From JBDNJM01 sp041687755 (GTDB taxonomy: Bacteria; Planctomycetota; UBA1135; GCA-002686595), in contig JBDNJM010000168.1 of assembly GCA_041687755.1 (NCBI GenBank), forward strand, positions 1 to 10,373: a stretch of 10,373 nt of DNA. The letters run 5' to 3'. The first letter of the stretch is position 1; every line of letters starts with the position of its first letter. The translations under genes were made by a program, and so were the position numbers. Shown piece after piece: positions 1-5,910 of the stretch. The notes under the pieces are model-generated. The model ran no database searches, had not been told where the DNA came from, and worked only from the letters and a program-made list of their open reading frames with translations.

Positions 1-67
1 ACGTTTTCACCGGCTTGGGAGTCATCAGCCGCAAAGCGGCTGATGACTCCCAAGCCGGTGAAAACGT
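1..67. repeat. Perfect 32-bp inverted repeat (hairpin, AAA loop)
   Basis: Bases 1-32 are exactly reverse-complementary to 36-67, with only AAA (33-35) between them. The stem is too long and too perfect for an ordinary intrinsic terminator, and no T tract follows it on either side that is visible. It lies just past the stop of the minus-strand lipoprotein gene at 117-635, so it could still stop or protect that transcript. The window begins at the outer end of the stem, so the repeat may extend further left. A palindromic mobile or REP-like element is the other possibility. Confidence 0.9.
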
Positions 68-79
68 GCCTGGCACCGT
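64..79. repeat. TGCCTGGCACC quasi-palindrome
   Basis: GTGCC (66-70) and GGCAC (72-76) are inverted around T71. ACG (64-66) and CGT (77-79) could add flanking pairs with one bulged base. The element abuts the right end of the 32-bp hairpin. Short palindromes of this kind are often multicopy in bacterial genomes, but one window cannot show copy number. Its function is unknown. Confidence 0.4.
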
Positions 80-116
80 ATCCTTCCCCCCGCCCAGATG
101 CGGGGCCCGGGGCGCG

Positions 117-635
117 CTACAGGTAGCCGAGGCTGCGCAGCAGCTCGAGCTCGGCGGGGTCGCCCTCGGCTTCGGCGCGGGCCTTCATGGCGACGACCAT
201 GCCGTCGACGTCGTTGGCTTCGGGGAACTGCTTCTTCGCGGCCTCGAGCATGTCGAGCGCGGTCTGGAAGCTGCCGCCGTCGGCGATCGAGTTAGCAGCC
301 TTGCCGTAGTCGGTGGCGTTGAAGGCTTCGGGCGCCGCCTCGAGGGCCTCGACGAAGGCGACGCTGGCGGAGGAGGGGTCGTCCTTGGCCAGGGCGTCGA
401 CCTTGGCGAGCAGGGCCTGCTTGTAGAGCGGGCTCGCGGTATCGTCGCCGAGCGCGGCGAGGGCGGCGTCGAAGTGCTCGACGGCGGCGGCGGAGTCACC
501 GGCCTTGACCTGCTCCATCGCGGCCTGGAGGTGTTCGGTGGGCGTGGAGGCTTCGGCGCCCGATCCACCGCAGGAAGCGGCGGTGACGAGGACGGCGGCG
601 AGGGACAGGTGAGTAAGGATCGAGAGTCGCTTCAT
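117..635 (-). CDS. Small predicted lipoprotein with TPR-like helices (paralogue 1)
   Basis: This encodes 172 aa. A short Lys/Arg N-terminus (MKRL) and a hydrophobic stretch lead to Cys22 in the context VTAASC, a weak but plausible lipobox, so the product is probably an exported lipoprotein. The mature part is Ala/Glu-rich and helical. Residues about 35-60 (AMEQVKAGDSAAAVEHFDAA) read like one tetratricopeptide repeat, followed by further helices. It aligns along its length with the 164-aa product of 800-1294: both have HF(D/E)AALAAL, K(V/L)DALAK and EALEAAPE- or DALEAAPE-type blocks. It ends in LRSLGYL, a tail shared with the ribbon-helix-helix protein at 2499-2720. ATG at 635 is the only start that keeps the signal peptide; no Shine-Dalgarno is visible. 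The function is not recognised; a periplasmic protein-protein scaffold is possible. Confidence 0.82.
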   Translation of the reverse strand: MKRLSILTHLSLAAVLVTAASCGGSGAEASTPTEHLQAAMEQVKAGDSAAAVEHFDAALAALGDDTASPLYKQALLAKVDALAKDDPSSASVAFVEALEAAPEAFNATDYGKAANSIADGGSFQTALDMLEAAKKQFPEANDVDGMVVAMKARAEAEGDPAELELLRSLGYL

Positions 636-799
636 GGCGCGGCGGTTGAGGAAGGGGGGTGCTCGGGCAGAGTCGTTCAGGGGCGCGTCCCGCTAGGGCG
701 GGGGGGCGCTGGATGGGTGGAGCGGGCAGCTGTGAAGGGTACCCGGTGGGGCATTGACCTGGGGGTGGAGACCGCCCTGGGGACACTTGGGGCACTGGG

Positions 800-1294
800 C
801 TAGTACATGAGCCGGAGTAGCTCCGAATCCTCTGGGCTGGCTTCGGCCACGATCCGCGCACGCAGGTCCGCTTGGACCTGGGCCAATTCAGGGCCGTCGG
901 GGAAAGCGTGCCTCCTAAGCGCGTAGACGAGTTCCATAGCAACTTGAGGCTCGCCCTGATCGACGAGGGAGCTCGCGACCTTCCCACAGTCGGCCGCTGT
1001 GAACAGCTCGGGAGCGGCTTCGAGGGCGTCCCCAAAGGCCCCGCAGACCTCGGTCGGGTCGTGCTTGGCCAGCGCGTCCAGCTTGCCGAGCACGGCCTGG
1101 CGGAACAGGGTGCTGTCGGTCTCGTGCGAGAGCGCGGCAAGCGCCGCTTCGAAGTGCGGGACCGCCGAGCCGGGTCGGTCGGCGGCAATCTCGGCCATCG
1201 CGGCGCGCAGGTCCGCGGTGGGGTCCGCCCCGGTCGGGGCAGGTGCGCAGCCGGTGGTCAGGACGAGGGCGGCGGTCAGGAGAGCAGTGCGCAT
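800..1294 (-). CDS. Small predicted lipoprotein with TPR-like helices (paralogue 2)
   Basis: This encodes 164 aa. The signal peptide MRTALLTAALVLTTGC places the acylated cysteine at residue 16, with Gly at -1. The mature region is helical and TPR-like (AMAEIAADRPGSAVPHFEAA) and is clearly paralogous to the 172-aa protein at 117-635, so the two arose by tandem duplication. Differences include extra cysteines (for example in TEVCGAF and TAADCGK) and a shortened C-terminus, ELLRLMY, where paralogue 1 has ELELLRSLGYL. It lies 90 bp downstream of the lipoprotein gene at 1385 and 164 bp upstream of paralogue 1, all on the minus strand, so co-transcription is plausible. The leader before ATG is C-rich (CACCCCTCACC) and lacks a Shine-Dalgarno. 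The biochemical role is unknown. Confidence 0.82.
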   Translation of the reverse strand: MRTALLTAALVLTTGCAPAPTGADPTADLRAAMAEIAADRPGSAVPHFEAALAALSHETDSTLFRQAVLGKLDALAKHDPTEVCGAFGDALEAAPELFTAADCGKVASSLVDQGEPQVAMELVYALRRHAFPDGPELAQVQADLRARIVAEASPEDSELLRLMY

Positions 1295-1384
1295 GGTGAG
1301 GGGTGCGACAGGGCCGATCGAGCCGGGCAGCGGTGATCGCTCGCTCGCGACGCCTGCTTCCCGGGGGACGCCCCTGTCTACGCC

Positions 1385-2026
1385 TCACCCCGGCGCGAGT
1401 TGGTCGCTCATTGCGATCAGGTCCTCGATGGGGGGGTCGGGGGAGCGGCGCTCGAGGAAGCCCGCGGGGGGCGGAACCTCAGCTGTGGGCTCAGGGAGGC
1501 GCTCGTCGAGCTCGGCGAGGGGCTTGAACTCGGGGAAGCGCTCACGGGCGAAAGCCAGCAGCTCGCGGGCTTCAGCCGGCCGGTGGGCCTCGTCGAACAG
1601 CTGGGCCGTCAGAAAGGCGAAGTCCTCGGGCGTGAAGGCTTCGGTGCGGTCTGCGATCGCCGCGCGGATGGCGTTCATGCCCCTCGGGACGCGGTATCGG
1701 CTCTGGGCGAGCACCGTCTGGTCGGGCGTCAGCACGCGCTGCTCGTCGGGGGCTCGATCGGGCAGGGAGGGCAGGTCGACGGGGGCGGTGAACAGGTCCA
1801 GGGCCAGCTTGCCGACAACGAGGCGCTGGGCCTCGGGGTGCACCTCCGCGCCCTCTGGCACGCCTTCCTCGCCGATGAGGTCGCCGGCGTATAGAAAGAA
1901 GTAGCCCGCGTCGATGTGGGCCCCGAAGCGCATCGCGCGGTAGCCCTGCTCGTTGAGGGCCTCGGCGTTGCGGCCGCAGGCGCCTAGGCCGGTGGCCAGC
2001 AGGAGCAGGCCCAGGGTGCGGCTCAC
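1385..2026 (-). CDS. Predicted lipoprotein, promoter-proximal gene of the minus-strand set
   Basis: The open frame extends to an ATG at 2146 (253 aa), but that start would put about 56 residues before the lipobox. A GTG at 2026 gives MSRTLGLLLLATGLGAC, a textbook lipoprotein signal with LGAC and Cys17, so a 213-aa product is preferred. An AGGA lies 14 nt upstream of the GTG, which is rather far for a ribosome site. The mature protein is predicted helical and resembles a TPR-type scaffold (ALNEQGYRAMRFGAHIDAGYF near the start, AREL-LAFARERFPEF later). It ends in a Pro-rich segment and an acidic tail. It shows no clear similarity to the two downstream paralogues. A G7 tract (1430-1436) inside the coding region is a possible slippage point. 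The function is not recognised. Confidence 0.78.
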   Translation of the reverse strand: MSRTLGLLLLATGLGACGRNAEALNEQGYRAMRFGAHIDAGYFFLYAGDLIGEEGVPEGAEVHPEAQRLVVGKLALDLFTAPVDLPSLPDRAPDEQRVLTPDQTVLAQSRYRVPRGMNAIRAAIADRTEAFTPEDFAFLTAQLFDEAHRPAEARELLAFARERFPEFKPLAELDERLPEPTAEVPPPAGFLERRSPDPPIEDLIAMSDQLAPG

Positions 2027-2281
2027 GACCCGCGCCAGCGTCCTGAAGAGGGCCAGGAGGCGAGTCTGGCTCCGAGCGAAGCGGAGGGCCGGAGTCGGAA
2101 TCGGCGAGACTCGGGGGTGAGCGGCTCGGAAGCGGGAGGGGCGCATGGCGGGGGGGGGCGGGTGCAGGCGGGGTCGGCGATCGGGCTCCAGGAGTCCCTG
2201 GCCCGCGGATGGGGAGGATCCAAGCCCCGTGGCTCCACAGATTTTGACGCGCCCGGGGTCTGAGGCATGCCAAAAATTAGG

Positions 2282-2340
2282 CTCCGATCAGAGTGCGCAC
2301 TCCATTCGGAGTACGATTGGAGTGCGATCGGAGTGTCGCG
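2282..2340. promoter_or_regulatory. Candidate operator: 11-bp direct repeats plus inverted repeats
   Basis: Three consecutive 11-bp units begin GGAGT: GGAGTACGATT (2308-2318), GGAGTGCGATC (2319-2329) and GGAGTGTCGCG (2330-2340). Upstream are the inverted partner CTCCGATC (2282-2289, matching GATCGGAG at 2326-2333), the palindrome AGTGCGCACT (2292-2301), and ACTCC-ATTC-GGAGT (2299-2312). An 11-bp phase puts each unit on about the same helix face. Ribbon-helix-helix proteins typically bind short repeats cooperatively, and a gene for one begins about 160 bp downstream. Binding by that protein is inference. Confidence 0.55.
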
Positions 2341-2348
2341 CCCCCCCG

Positions 2349-2371
2349 CTCCAGGAATCCACTTCCTGGAG
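2349..2371. repeat. 9-bp-arm inverted repeat
   Basis: CTCCAGGAA (2349-2357) and TTCCTGGAG (2363-2371) are perfectly complementary around TCCAC. It follows the candidate operator and would sit in the leader of the regulator transcript if transcription starts upstream. It could be a second protein-binding site or an RNA hairpin; it has no T tract. Confidence 0.6.
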
Positions 2372-2498
2372 AGCGCGACCTGGCCCGCCCCCCCCCGCCC
2401 CCCCCCGGGGGCGCCAGACAGCGCAGCGACGCTCCGATCCCTTCCCCTCCCCTCTGCCTCCGGCTGGACCCAGCCGGCGCCCCAGCCCCCGACGAACC

Positions 2499-2720
2499 GT
2501 GCGCGAGAGCAAAGTCACGATCAAGATCCCGCGCCCGCTGTATCGAAAGATCCAGGTGGTCGTCGAGGACTCCGGCTTCGACAGCCCGACGGACTTCATC
2601 GTCTACGTGTTGCGCGACCTCATGGGCGAGTCGGAGAGCGGTGAGGGAGGCTCGAAGGAGTTCGAGCAGGAAGAGCTCGACGAGGTGAAGCGCAAGCTCA
2701 AGAACCTCGGCTACCTGTAG
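2499..2720 (+). CDS. Ribbon-helix-helix (CopG/Arc-type) DNA-binding protein
   Basis: This encodes 73 aa from GTG 2499. The same frame is open from 2145, but everything upstream is Pro/Arg low-complexity sequence, and the folded domain begins directly after the GTG. Residues 4-10 (SKVTIKI) form the DNA-contacting beta strand, PLYRKIQVVVEDS is helix 1, and SPTDFIVYVLRDLMG is helix 2, with the connecting GF (26-27) typical of the fold. A charged linker (about 43-60) leads to a basic C-terminal helix ending KRKLKNLGYL. Such proteins are dimeric repressors. It lies 114 bp upstream of sat on the same strand and beside a divergent repeat-rich region, so it probably regulates sat-cysC, itself, or the lipoprotein genes. 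The effector is unknown. No Shine-Dalgarno is seen. The fold is fairly sure; the targets are inferred. Confidence 0.82.
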   Translation: MRESKVTIKIPRPLYRKIQVVVEDSGFDSPTDFIVYVLRDLMGESESGEGGSKEFEQEELDEVKRKLKNLGYL

Positions 2721-2763
2721 CCGAAACCGCAGCTCGTACACCACGACTTCACCAACGACCACG

Positions 2764-2792
2764 GTTGCGCCGACAGTTGCTGTCGGCGCGAC
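2764..2792 (+). promoter_or_regulatory. Strong hairpin in the sat leader
   Basis: GCGCCGACAG (2767-2776) pairs perfectly with CTGTCGGCGC (2780-2789) around a TTG loop. The stem extends outward through one G-T wobble to 13 bp (2764-2776 with 2780-2792). It lies between the regulator stop and the sat start. There is no T tract, so it is not a classical terminator. It may limit read-through, block RNA decay, or set the relative expression of regulator and sat. Confidence 0.6.
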
Positions 2793-2834
2793 GAAGATCC
2801 GAACCCAGACGACCCCGCAACCGAATCCCCCCCC

Positions 2835-4076
2835 ATGGCATCCACGCTGACCCCCGTTCACGGCGGACTCTCCGCTCCCGTCAACCGCATCACCTCGAAG
2901 CTCGAGCTGCCCGACGGCGCACCCAAGATCGACGTTAACGAGACCGACCTGACCACGCTCTACCGCGTGGCTGACGGCACGCTCAGCCCGCTCAATGGCG
3001 CCATGGGCAAGGTCGACTACGACACGGTCCTCAGCGGCGGCTACATCGAGCGCTCCGGCTCGAAGTACGCCTGGACGATCCCGATCGTCCTGCCCGTGAC
3101 CGACGCCGAGGCGGCCGCCGCCAAGGTCGGCGACAAGGTCGCGCTGACGCACAACGGCGAGGTCTTCGGCGAGCTGGTCGTCGACTCCGTCTGGGACTGG
3201 GACAAGGCCGCCTTCATCAAGGGCGTCTACGGCACCGAGCGCACGGACCACCCCGGCGCGGGCCTGTGGATGGGCGACGAGCGCACCAAGCTTGTCGGCG
3301 GTGAAGTCCGCCTGCTGGCCCAGAAGGACGAGCGCTCCTTCAGCAGCCGCGTGATGTCGCCCGAGGCGACCCGCAAGCTGATCCAGGACAAGGGCTGGGA
3401 GCAGTCGATTGGCTTCCAGACGCGCAACCCGCTGCACCGCGCCCACGAGTACGCCCTCGTCTACGGCGCCGAGGTCATCCTGCGCGAGAACGGCACCAAG
3501 ACTGGCGTGATCCTCAACCCGCTGGTCGGTCAGCTCAAGGGCGACGACGTTCCCGCCGCGACCCGCATGGAGACCTACGAGCGTCTCATCGCCGGCAAGT
3601 TCCTCGGCGAGGGCGACGCAGACGATGAGCTGTGGAAGTCGAAGGGCCAGGACCTGAACGACAACCTCGAGCTGGTCGGCCTCGACATGCGCATGTACTA
3701 CGGCGGCCCCGCCGAGGCCGTGATGCACGCCATCTACCGCCAGAACCTGGGCTTCACGCACTTCATCATCGGCCGCAAGCACGCCGACGCCCCGTACTTC
3801 GACAAGACACCGATCTGGGGCGACTTCGACGCCCAAGAGATCTTCGGCAAGCTCGGTGGCGACCTGAAGATCAAGACCGTCAACGTCGGCTTCGCCGCGT
3901 TCTTCGAGGAGCTGGGCCGCGTCGGTCTGGTCGCCGAGAACAAGGACAAGACTATGGTCTCGATCTCCGGCACCAAGGTCCGCGAGCAACTGGTCGGCGG
4001 CGAGCGCCCCGACCCGCGCATCATGCGCGAGTCCACCGCGGACGTGCTCGTTCAGTTCTACGCCTCGAAGGGCTGA
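2835..4076 (+). CDS. sat: Sulfate adenylyltransferase (ATP sulfurylase)
   Basis: This 413-aa enzyme converts sulfate and ATP to adenosine 5'-phosphosulfate (APS) and pyrophosphate in the cytoplasm (EC 2.7.7.4). It is the single-chain Sat type, not CysDN. Family landmarks are present: HGG near the N-terminus (9-11), the active-site QTRNP (195-199) followed by HRAH (201-204), GRKHAD (313-318), and SGTKVRE (378-384) near the C-terminus. The length is normal for monofunctional bacterial Sat, and no APS kinase domain is fused; that activity is the separate cysC downstream. ATG 2835 follows a C8 tract with no Shine-Dalgarno. Codon choice is strongly biased to C- and G-ending codons, suggesting high expression. 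It is followed after 51 bp by the sulfatase-fold gene. The identification is secure. Confidence 0.97.
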   Translation: MASTLTPVHGGLSAPVNRITSKLELPDGAPKIDVNETDLTTLYRVADGTLSPLNGAMGKVDYDTVLSGGYIERSGSKYAWTIPIVLPVTDAEAAAAKVGDKVALTHNGEVFGELVVDSVWDWDKAAFIKGVYGTERTDHPGAGLWMGDERTKLVGGEVRLLAQKDERSFSSRVMSPEATRKLIQDKGWEQSIGFQTRNPLHRAHEYALVYGAEVILRENGTKTGVILNPLVGQLKGDDVPAATRMETYERLIAGKFLGEGDADDELWKSKGQDLNDNLELVGLDMRMYYGGPAEAVMHAIYRQNLGFTHFIIGRKHADAPYFDKTPIWGDFDAQEIFGKLGGDLKIKTVNVGFAAFFEELGRVGLVAENKDKTMVSISGTKVREQLVGGERPDPRIMRESTADVLVQFYASKG

Positions 4077-4114
4077 GCTTCGGCTCGGGCCGACTTCCGA
4101 CTACCACTAATTCC

Positions 4115-4119
4115 AGGAG
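4115..4119 (+). promoter_or_regulatory. Shine-Dalgarno AGGAG
   Basis: AGGAG lies 8 nt before ATG 4128. It is the only clear, well-spaced Shine-Dalgarno found before any gene start in this window, and it fixes the start of the sulfatase-fold protein. Confidence 0.8.
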
Positions 4120-4127
4120 CGATACCA

Positions 4128-5096
4128 ATGGGCATCCTCGACATGTTCGGCAAGAAGAAGCCGGCCTCCGGCGCCAAGAAGCCGCTGCCCCCGCGTCCGA
4201 TCTACCGCGGGGCCTCAGCGCCGCCGCCGCCGGACCCCCAGGCGGAAAACAACTTCATCATCATCACGCTGGACTCGTGCCGCTACGACTCCTTCATGGA
4301 GGCGAAGACCAAAATCATCCCGAAGCTCTCGGGTGGCAAGGTCGAGAAGCGCTACACCTACGCCAGCTGGACGGCGCCGTCGCACTACAACCTGCTGACC
4401 GGTCTCCTGCCGCACACGTCGCCCGCGAACGTGTACGCCAGCGAGTACTACAAGGAAGACTTCTTCAACTACAACGATCGCCTCGGCGCTCGTGAGAAGA
4501 CGGTCGACTTCGGCGCGATGGTCCCCGGGCTGTGGCTGCCGGACTTCCTGCGCAACAAGCTGGGCTACACCACGCACGCCCGCGTTTCGCTGCCCGTGCT
4601 GAACCCGAAGACCGGCGTCAACCGCAACTTCGACTCGTTCCAGCTGATGGACTGCCACAACGACATGCGGGCGATGCTGCCCACGATGAAGTTCGACGAC
4701 AACCGTCCGGCCTTCTACCTGCTGAACGTCGGCGAGACGCACTACCCGTACGCCAAGCCGAACGAAGACTCCTCGATGTGGCCGCGTATCTCGGGCGTCA
4801 ACGGCGTCTTCAAGAAGATGGCCGACCAGGTGGATGCGGATAATCCGGACTTCACCGAGGACTTCCAGTTCTTCGACCAGGACAAGATGGACGAGCTGAA
4901 GGAGCGACAGGTTGACACCGTGCGCTACCTCGACGGCGTCTTCGAGGAGCTCTACGACACCGTCCCGAAGGGCACGCACATCGTCGTCACCGCCGACCAC
5001 GGCGAACTGTTCGGCGAGGCCGGTTACTTCGGCCACGGCCCGATCATGCACGAGAAGTGCTTCGAGGTTCCGTACCTCGAGGGGAAGATCCGCTAG
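4128..5096 (+). CDS. Alkaline-phosphatase/sulfatase-superfamily metalloenzyme, Thr at nucleophile position
   Basis: This 322-aa protein has no signal peptide and is probably cytoplasmic. A Lys/Pro-rich N-terminal 40 residues precede the core. Landmarks are IIITLDSCRYDSF (44-56), with metal-ligand candidates Asp49 and Asp54; SWTAPSHYNLLTGLLP (80-95), where sulfatases carry the formylglycine motif C/S-x-P-S-R; GETHYPYA (202-209), with a likely catalytic His205; and TADHGELFG (288-296) with GHG (302-304), the C-terminal metal site. Thr82 replaces the Cys or Ser that becomes formylglycine and His86 replaces Arg, so a classical sulfatase is unlikely. A Thr nucleophile is known in related phosphatases and phosphotransferases. 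It lies between sat and cysC, suggesting chemistry on APS, PAPS or PAP, or on a sulfated or phosphorylated product. The substrate is unknown. The C-terminus is short for the superfamily. Confidence 0.88.
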   Translation: MGILDMFGKKKPASGAKKPLPPRPIYRGASAPPPPDPQAENNFIIITLDSCRYDSFMEAKTKIIPKLSGGKVEKRYTYASWTAPSHYNLLTGLLPHTSPANVYASEYYKEDFFNYNDRLGAREKTVDFGAMVPGLWLPDFLRNKLGYTTHARVSLPVLNPKTGVNRNFDSFQLMDCHNDMRAMLPTMKFDDNRPAFYLLNVGETHYPYAKPNEDSSMWPRISGVNGVFKKMADQVDADNPDFTEDFQFFDQDKMDELKERQVDTVRYLDGVFEELYDTVPKGTHIVVTADHGELFGEAGYFGHGPIMHEKCFEVPYLEGKIR

Positions 5097-5112
5097 ACGC
5101 GGCCCCACTGCA

Positions 5113-5181
5113 GGTCACCTGGGCGAGTGCGCCCGGTGACCGAGCTTCGCCCGCCGCGCGCTCTGCGCGCAGCGCCGGCGG
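5113..5181 (+). promoter_or_regulatory. Structured leader before cysC (two GC-rich hairpins)
   Basis: GGTCACC (5113-5119) pairs with GGTGACC (5135-5141), and inside it GGGC (5121-5124) pairs with GCCC (5131-5134), leaving T5120 bulged. Next, GCGCGC (5156-5161) pairs with GCGCGC (5165-5170) around TCT, with outer CCGCC (5151-5155) facing GGCGG (5177-5181). No T tract follows, so full termination is unlikely. They occupy much of the 167-bp gap between the sulfatase-fold gene and cysC and may tune cysC expression. Confidence 0.5.
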
Positions 5182-5263
5182 AGCACCCATCCACCGCGCG
5201 GACTTGGCCCGCGCCGGCAATCTGACGACCTCCCCGCTACTCACCCCGACCGAACTCACTCCC

Positions 5264-5803
5264 ATGGCTTACCCCAAAGGCTTCATTCTCTGGTTCACCG
5301 GACTCTCCGGCGCCGGCAAGTCCACCCTCGCCCAGTACATCGGCCCGAAGATCAAGGAGCTCGGCGTCAACGTCGAGACCCTCGACGGCGACGAAGTGCG
5401 CGAGAACCTCTCCAAGGGCCTCGGCTTCTCGAAGGAAGACCGCGACACGAACATCATGCGCATCGGCTACGTTGCGAACATGCTGTCGCGCAACGGCGTG
5501 TGCTCGATCACCGCCGCGATCAGCCCCTACGCTTCGGTCCGCGACCAGTGCCGCAAGAACGCCACCGCCGCGTTCATCGAGATCTACGTCGAGGCGCCCC
5601 TGGCCGTCGTCGAAGAGCGCGACACCAAGGGCCTGTACAAGAAGGCCCGCGCGGGTGAGATCAAGAACTTCACCGGCATCAGCGATCCCTACGAGGCGCC
5701 CGAGAACGCCGAGATTGTCGTTCACACCGGCGACGAGTCGATTGAAGAGTCCGGCGATAAGATCATCGCGTACCTGCGCGAGAAGGGCCTGGTCGCCAAG
5801 TGA
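5264..5803 (+). CDS. cysC: Adenylyl-sulfate (APS) kinase
   Basis: This 179-aa cytoplasmic enzyme phosphorylates APS at the 3' position with ATP to give PAPS (EC 2.7.1.25). Landmarks: P-loop GLSGAGKST (13-21), DGD (41-43), GFSKEDRDTN (54-63), ISPY (86-89), and the lid segment KGLYKKARAGEIKNFTGI (122-139). The APS-kinase order is complete and the length is typical of a stand-alone CysC. The frame is open from 5057, but the residues before Met 5264 are low-complexity and cross the hairpin leader, so ATG 5264 is chosen. The leader is C-rich (ACTCACTCCC) with no Shine-Dalgarno. With sat upstream it completes the two-step sulfate activation pathway. A hairpin terminator follows about 45 bp after the stop. 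The identification is secure. Confidence 0.97.
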   Translation: MAYPKGFILWFTGLSGAGKSTLAQYIGPKIKELGVNVETLDGDEVRENLSKGLGFSKEDRDTNIMRIGYVANMLSRNGVCSITAAISPYASVRDQCRKNATAAFIEIYVEAPLAVVEERDTKGLYKKARAGEIKNFTGISDPYEAPENAEIVVHTGDESIEESGDKIIAYLREKGLVAK

Positions 5804-5845
5804 CCAGGGCTTGTCCGGCACCGCGGCGCCGGACCTGATTCCACG

Positions 5846-5884
5846 GAAAGAGCCCCGCCGACCCCTGGTCGGTGGGGCTCTTCC
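5846..5884 (+). terminator. Terminator-like hairpin after cysC
   Basis: AAGAGCCCCGCCGACC (5848-5863) pairs with GGTCGGTGGGGCTCTT (5867-5882) around a CCT loop, with one G-T wobble. The stem is 16 bp, flanked by A residues on the left and TT then CCC on the right. The long GC stem with AA/TT ends and its position 43 bp after cysC fit a Rho-independent terminator ending the sulfate-activation transcript, though the T tract is short. Confidence 0.75.
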
Positions 5885-5910
5885 CGTAGCCGCCAGGGGG
5901 GGGCGGCGAG

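Larger units (their letters stand above)
2147..2498. other. Divergent intergenic control region
   Basis: These 352 bp separate the minus-strand lipoprotein genes from the plus-strand regulator and sulfate-activation genes. If the lipoprotein starts at GTG 2026, the region is longer on that side. Contents in order: a G9 tract (2150-2158); TTGACG (2244-2249); a lone AT-rich patch CAAAAATTAG (2271-2280) that could host a promoter on either strand; overlapping inverted and direct repeats (2282-2340); a 9-bp-arm hairpin (2349-2371); and C7, C9 and C9 tracts (2341-2347, 2388-2396, 2398-2406). Open frames crossing it are low-complexity and Pro/Arg-rich, and look non-coding. Confidence 0.7.

Noticed and set aside
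15..803. 262-aa plus-strand open frame
   Set aside because: It runs through the 32-bp hairpin and antisense to lipoprotein paralogue 1. It is Gly-rich with no fold.
999..1904. 301-aa plus-strand open frame
   Set aside because: It is Ser/Arg-rich and antisense to two lipoprotein genes, whose signal peptides and paralogy support the minus strand.
2277..3989. 570-aa open frame on the minus strand
   Set aside because: It is antisense to sat and the regulator, and arises from their strong third-position GC bias. Its protein is Val/Leu/Asp-rich with no domain.
4128..5096. Annotation as a classical formylglycine sulfatase
   Set aside because: The C/S-x-P-S-R signature is absent; the equivalent residues are Thr and His.
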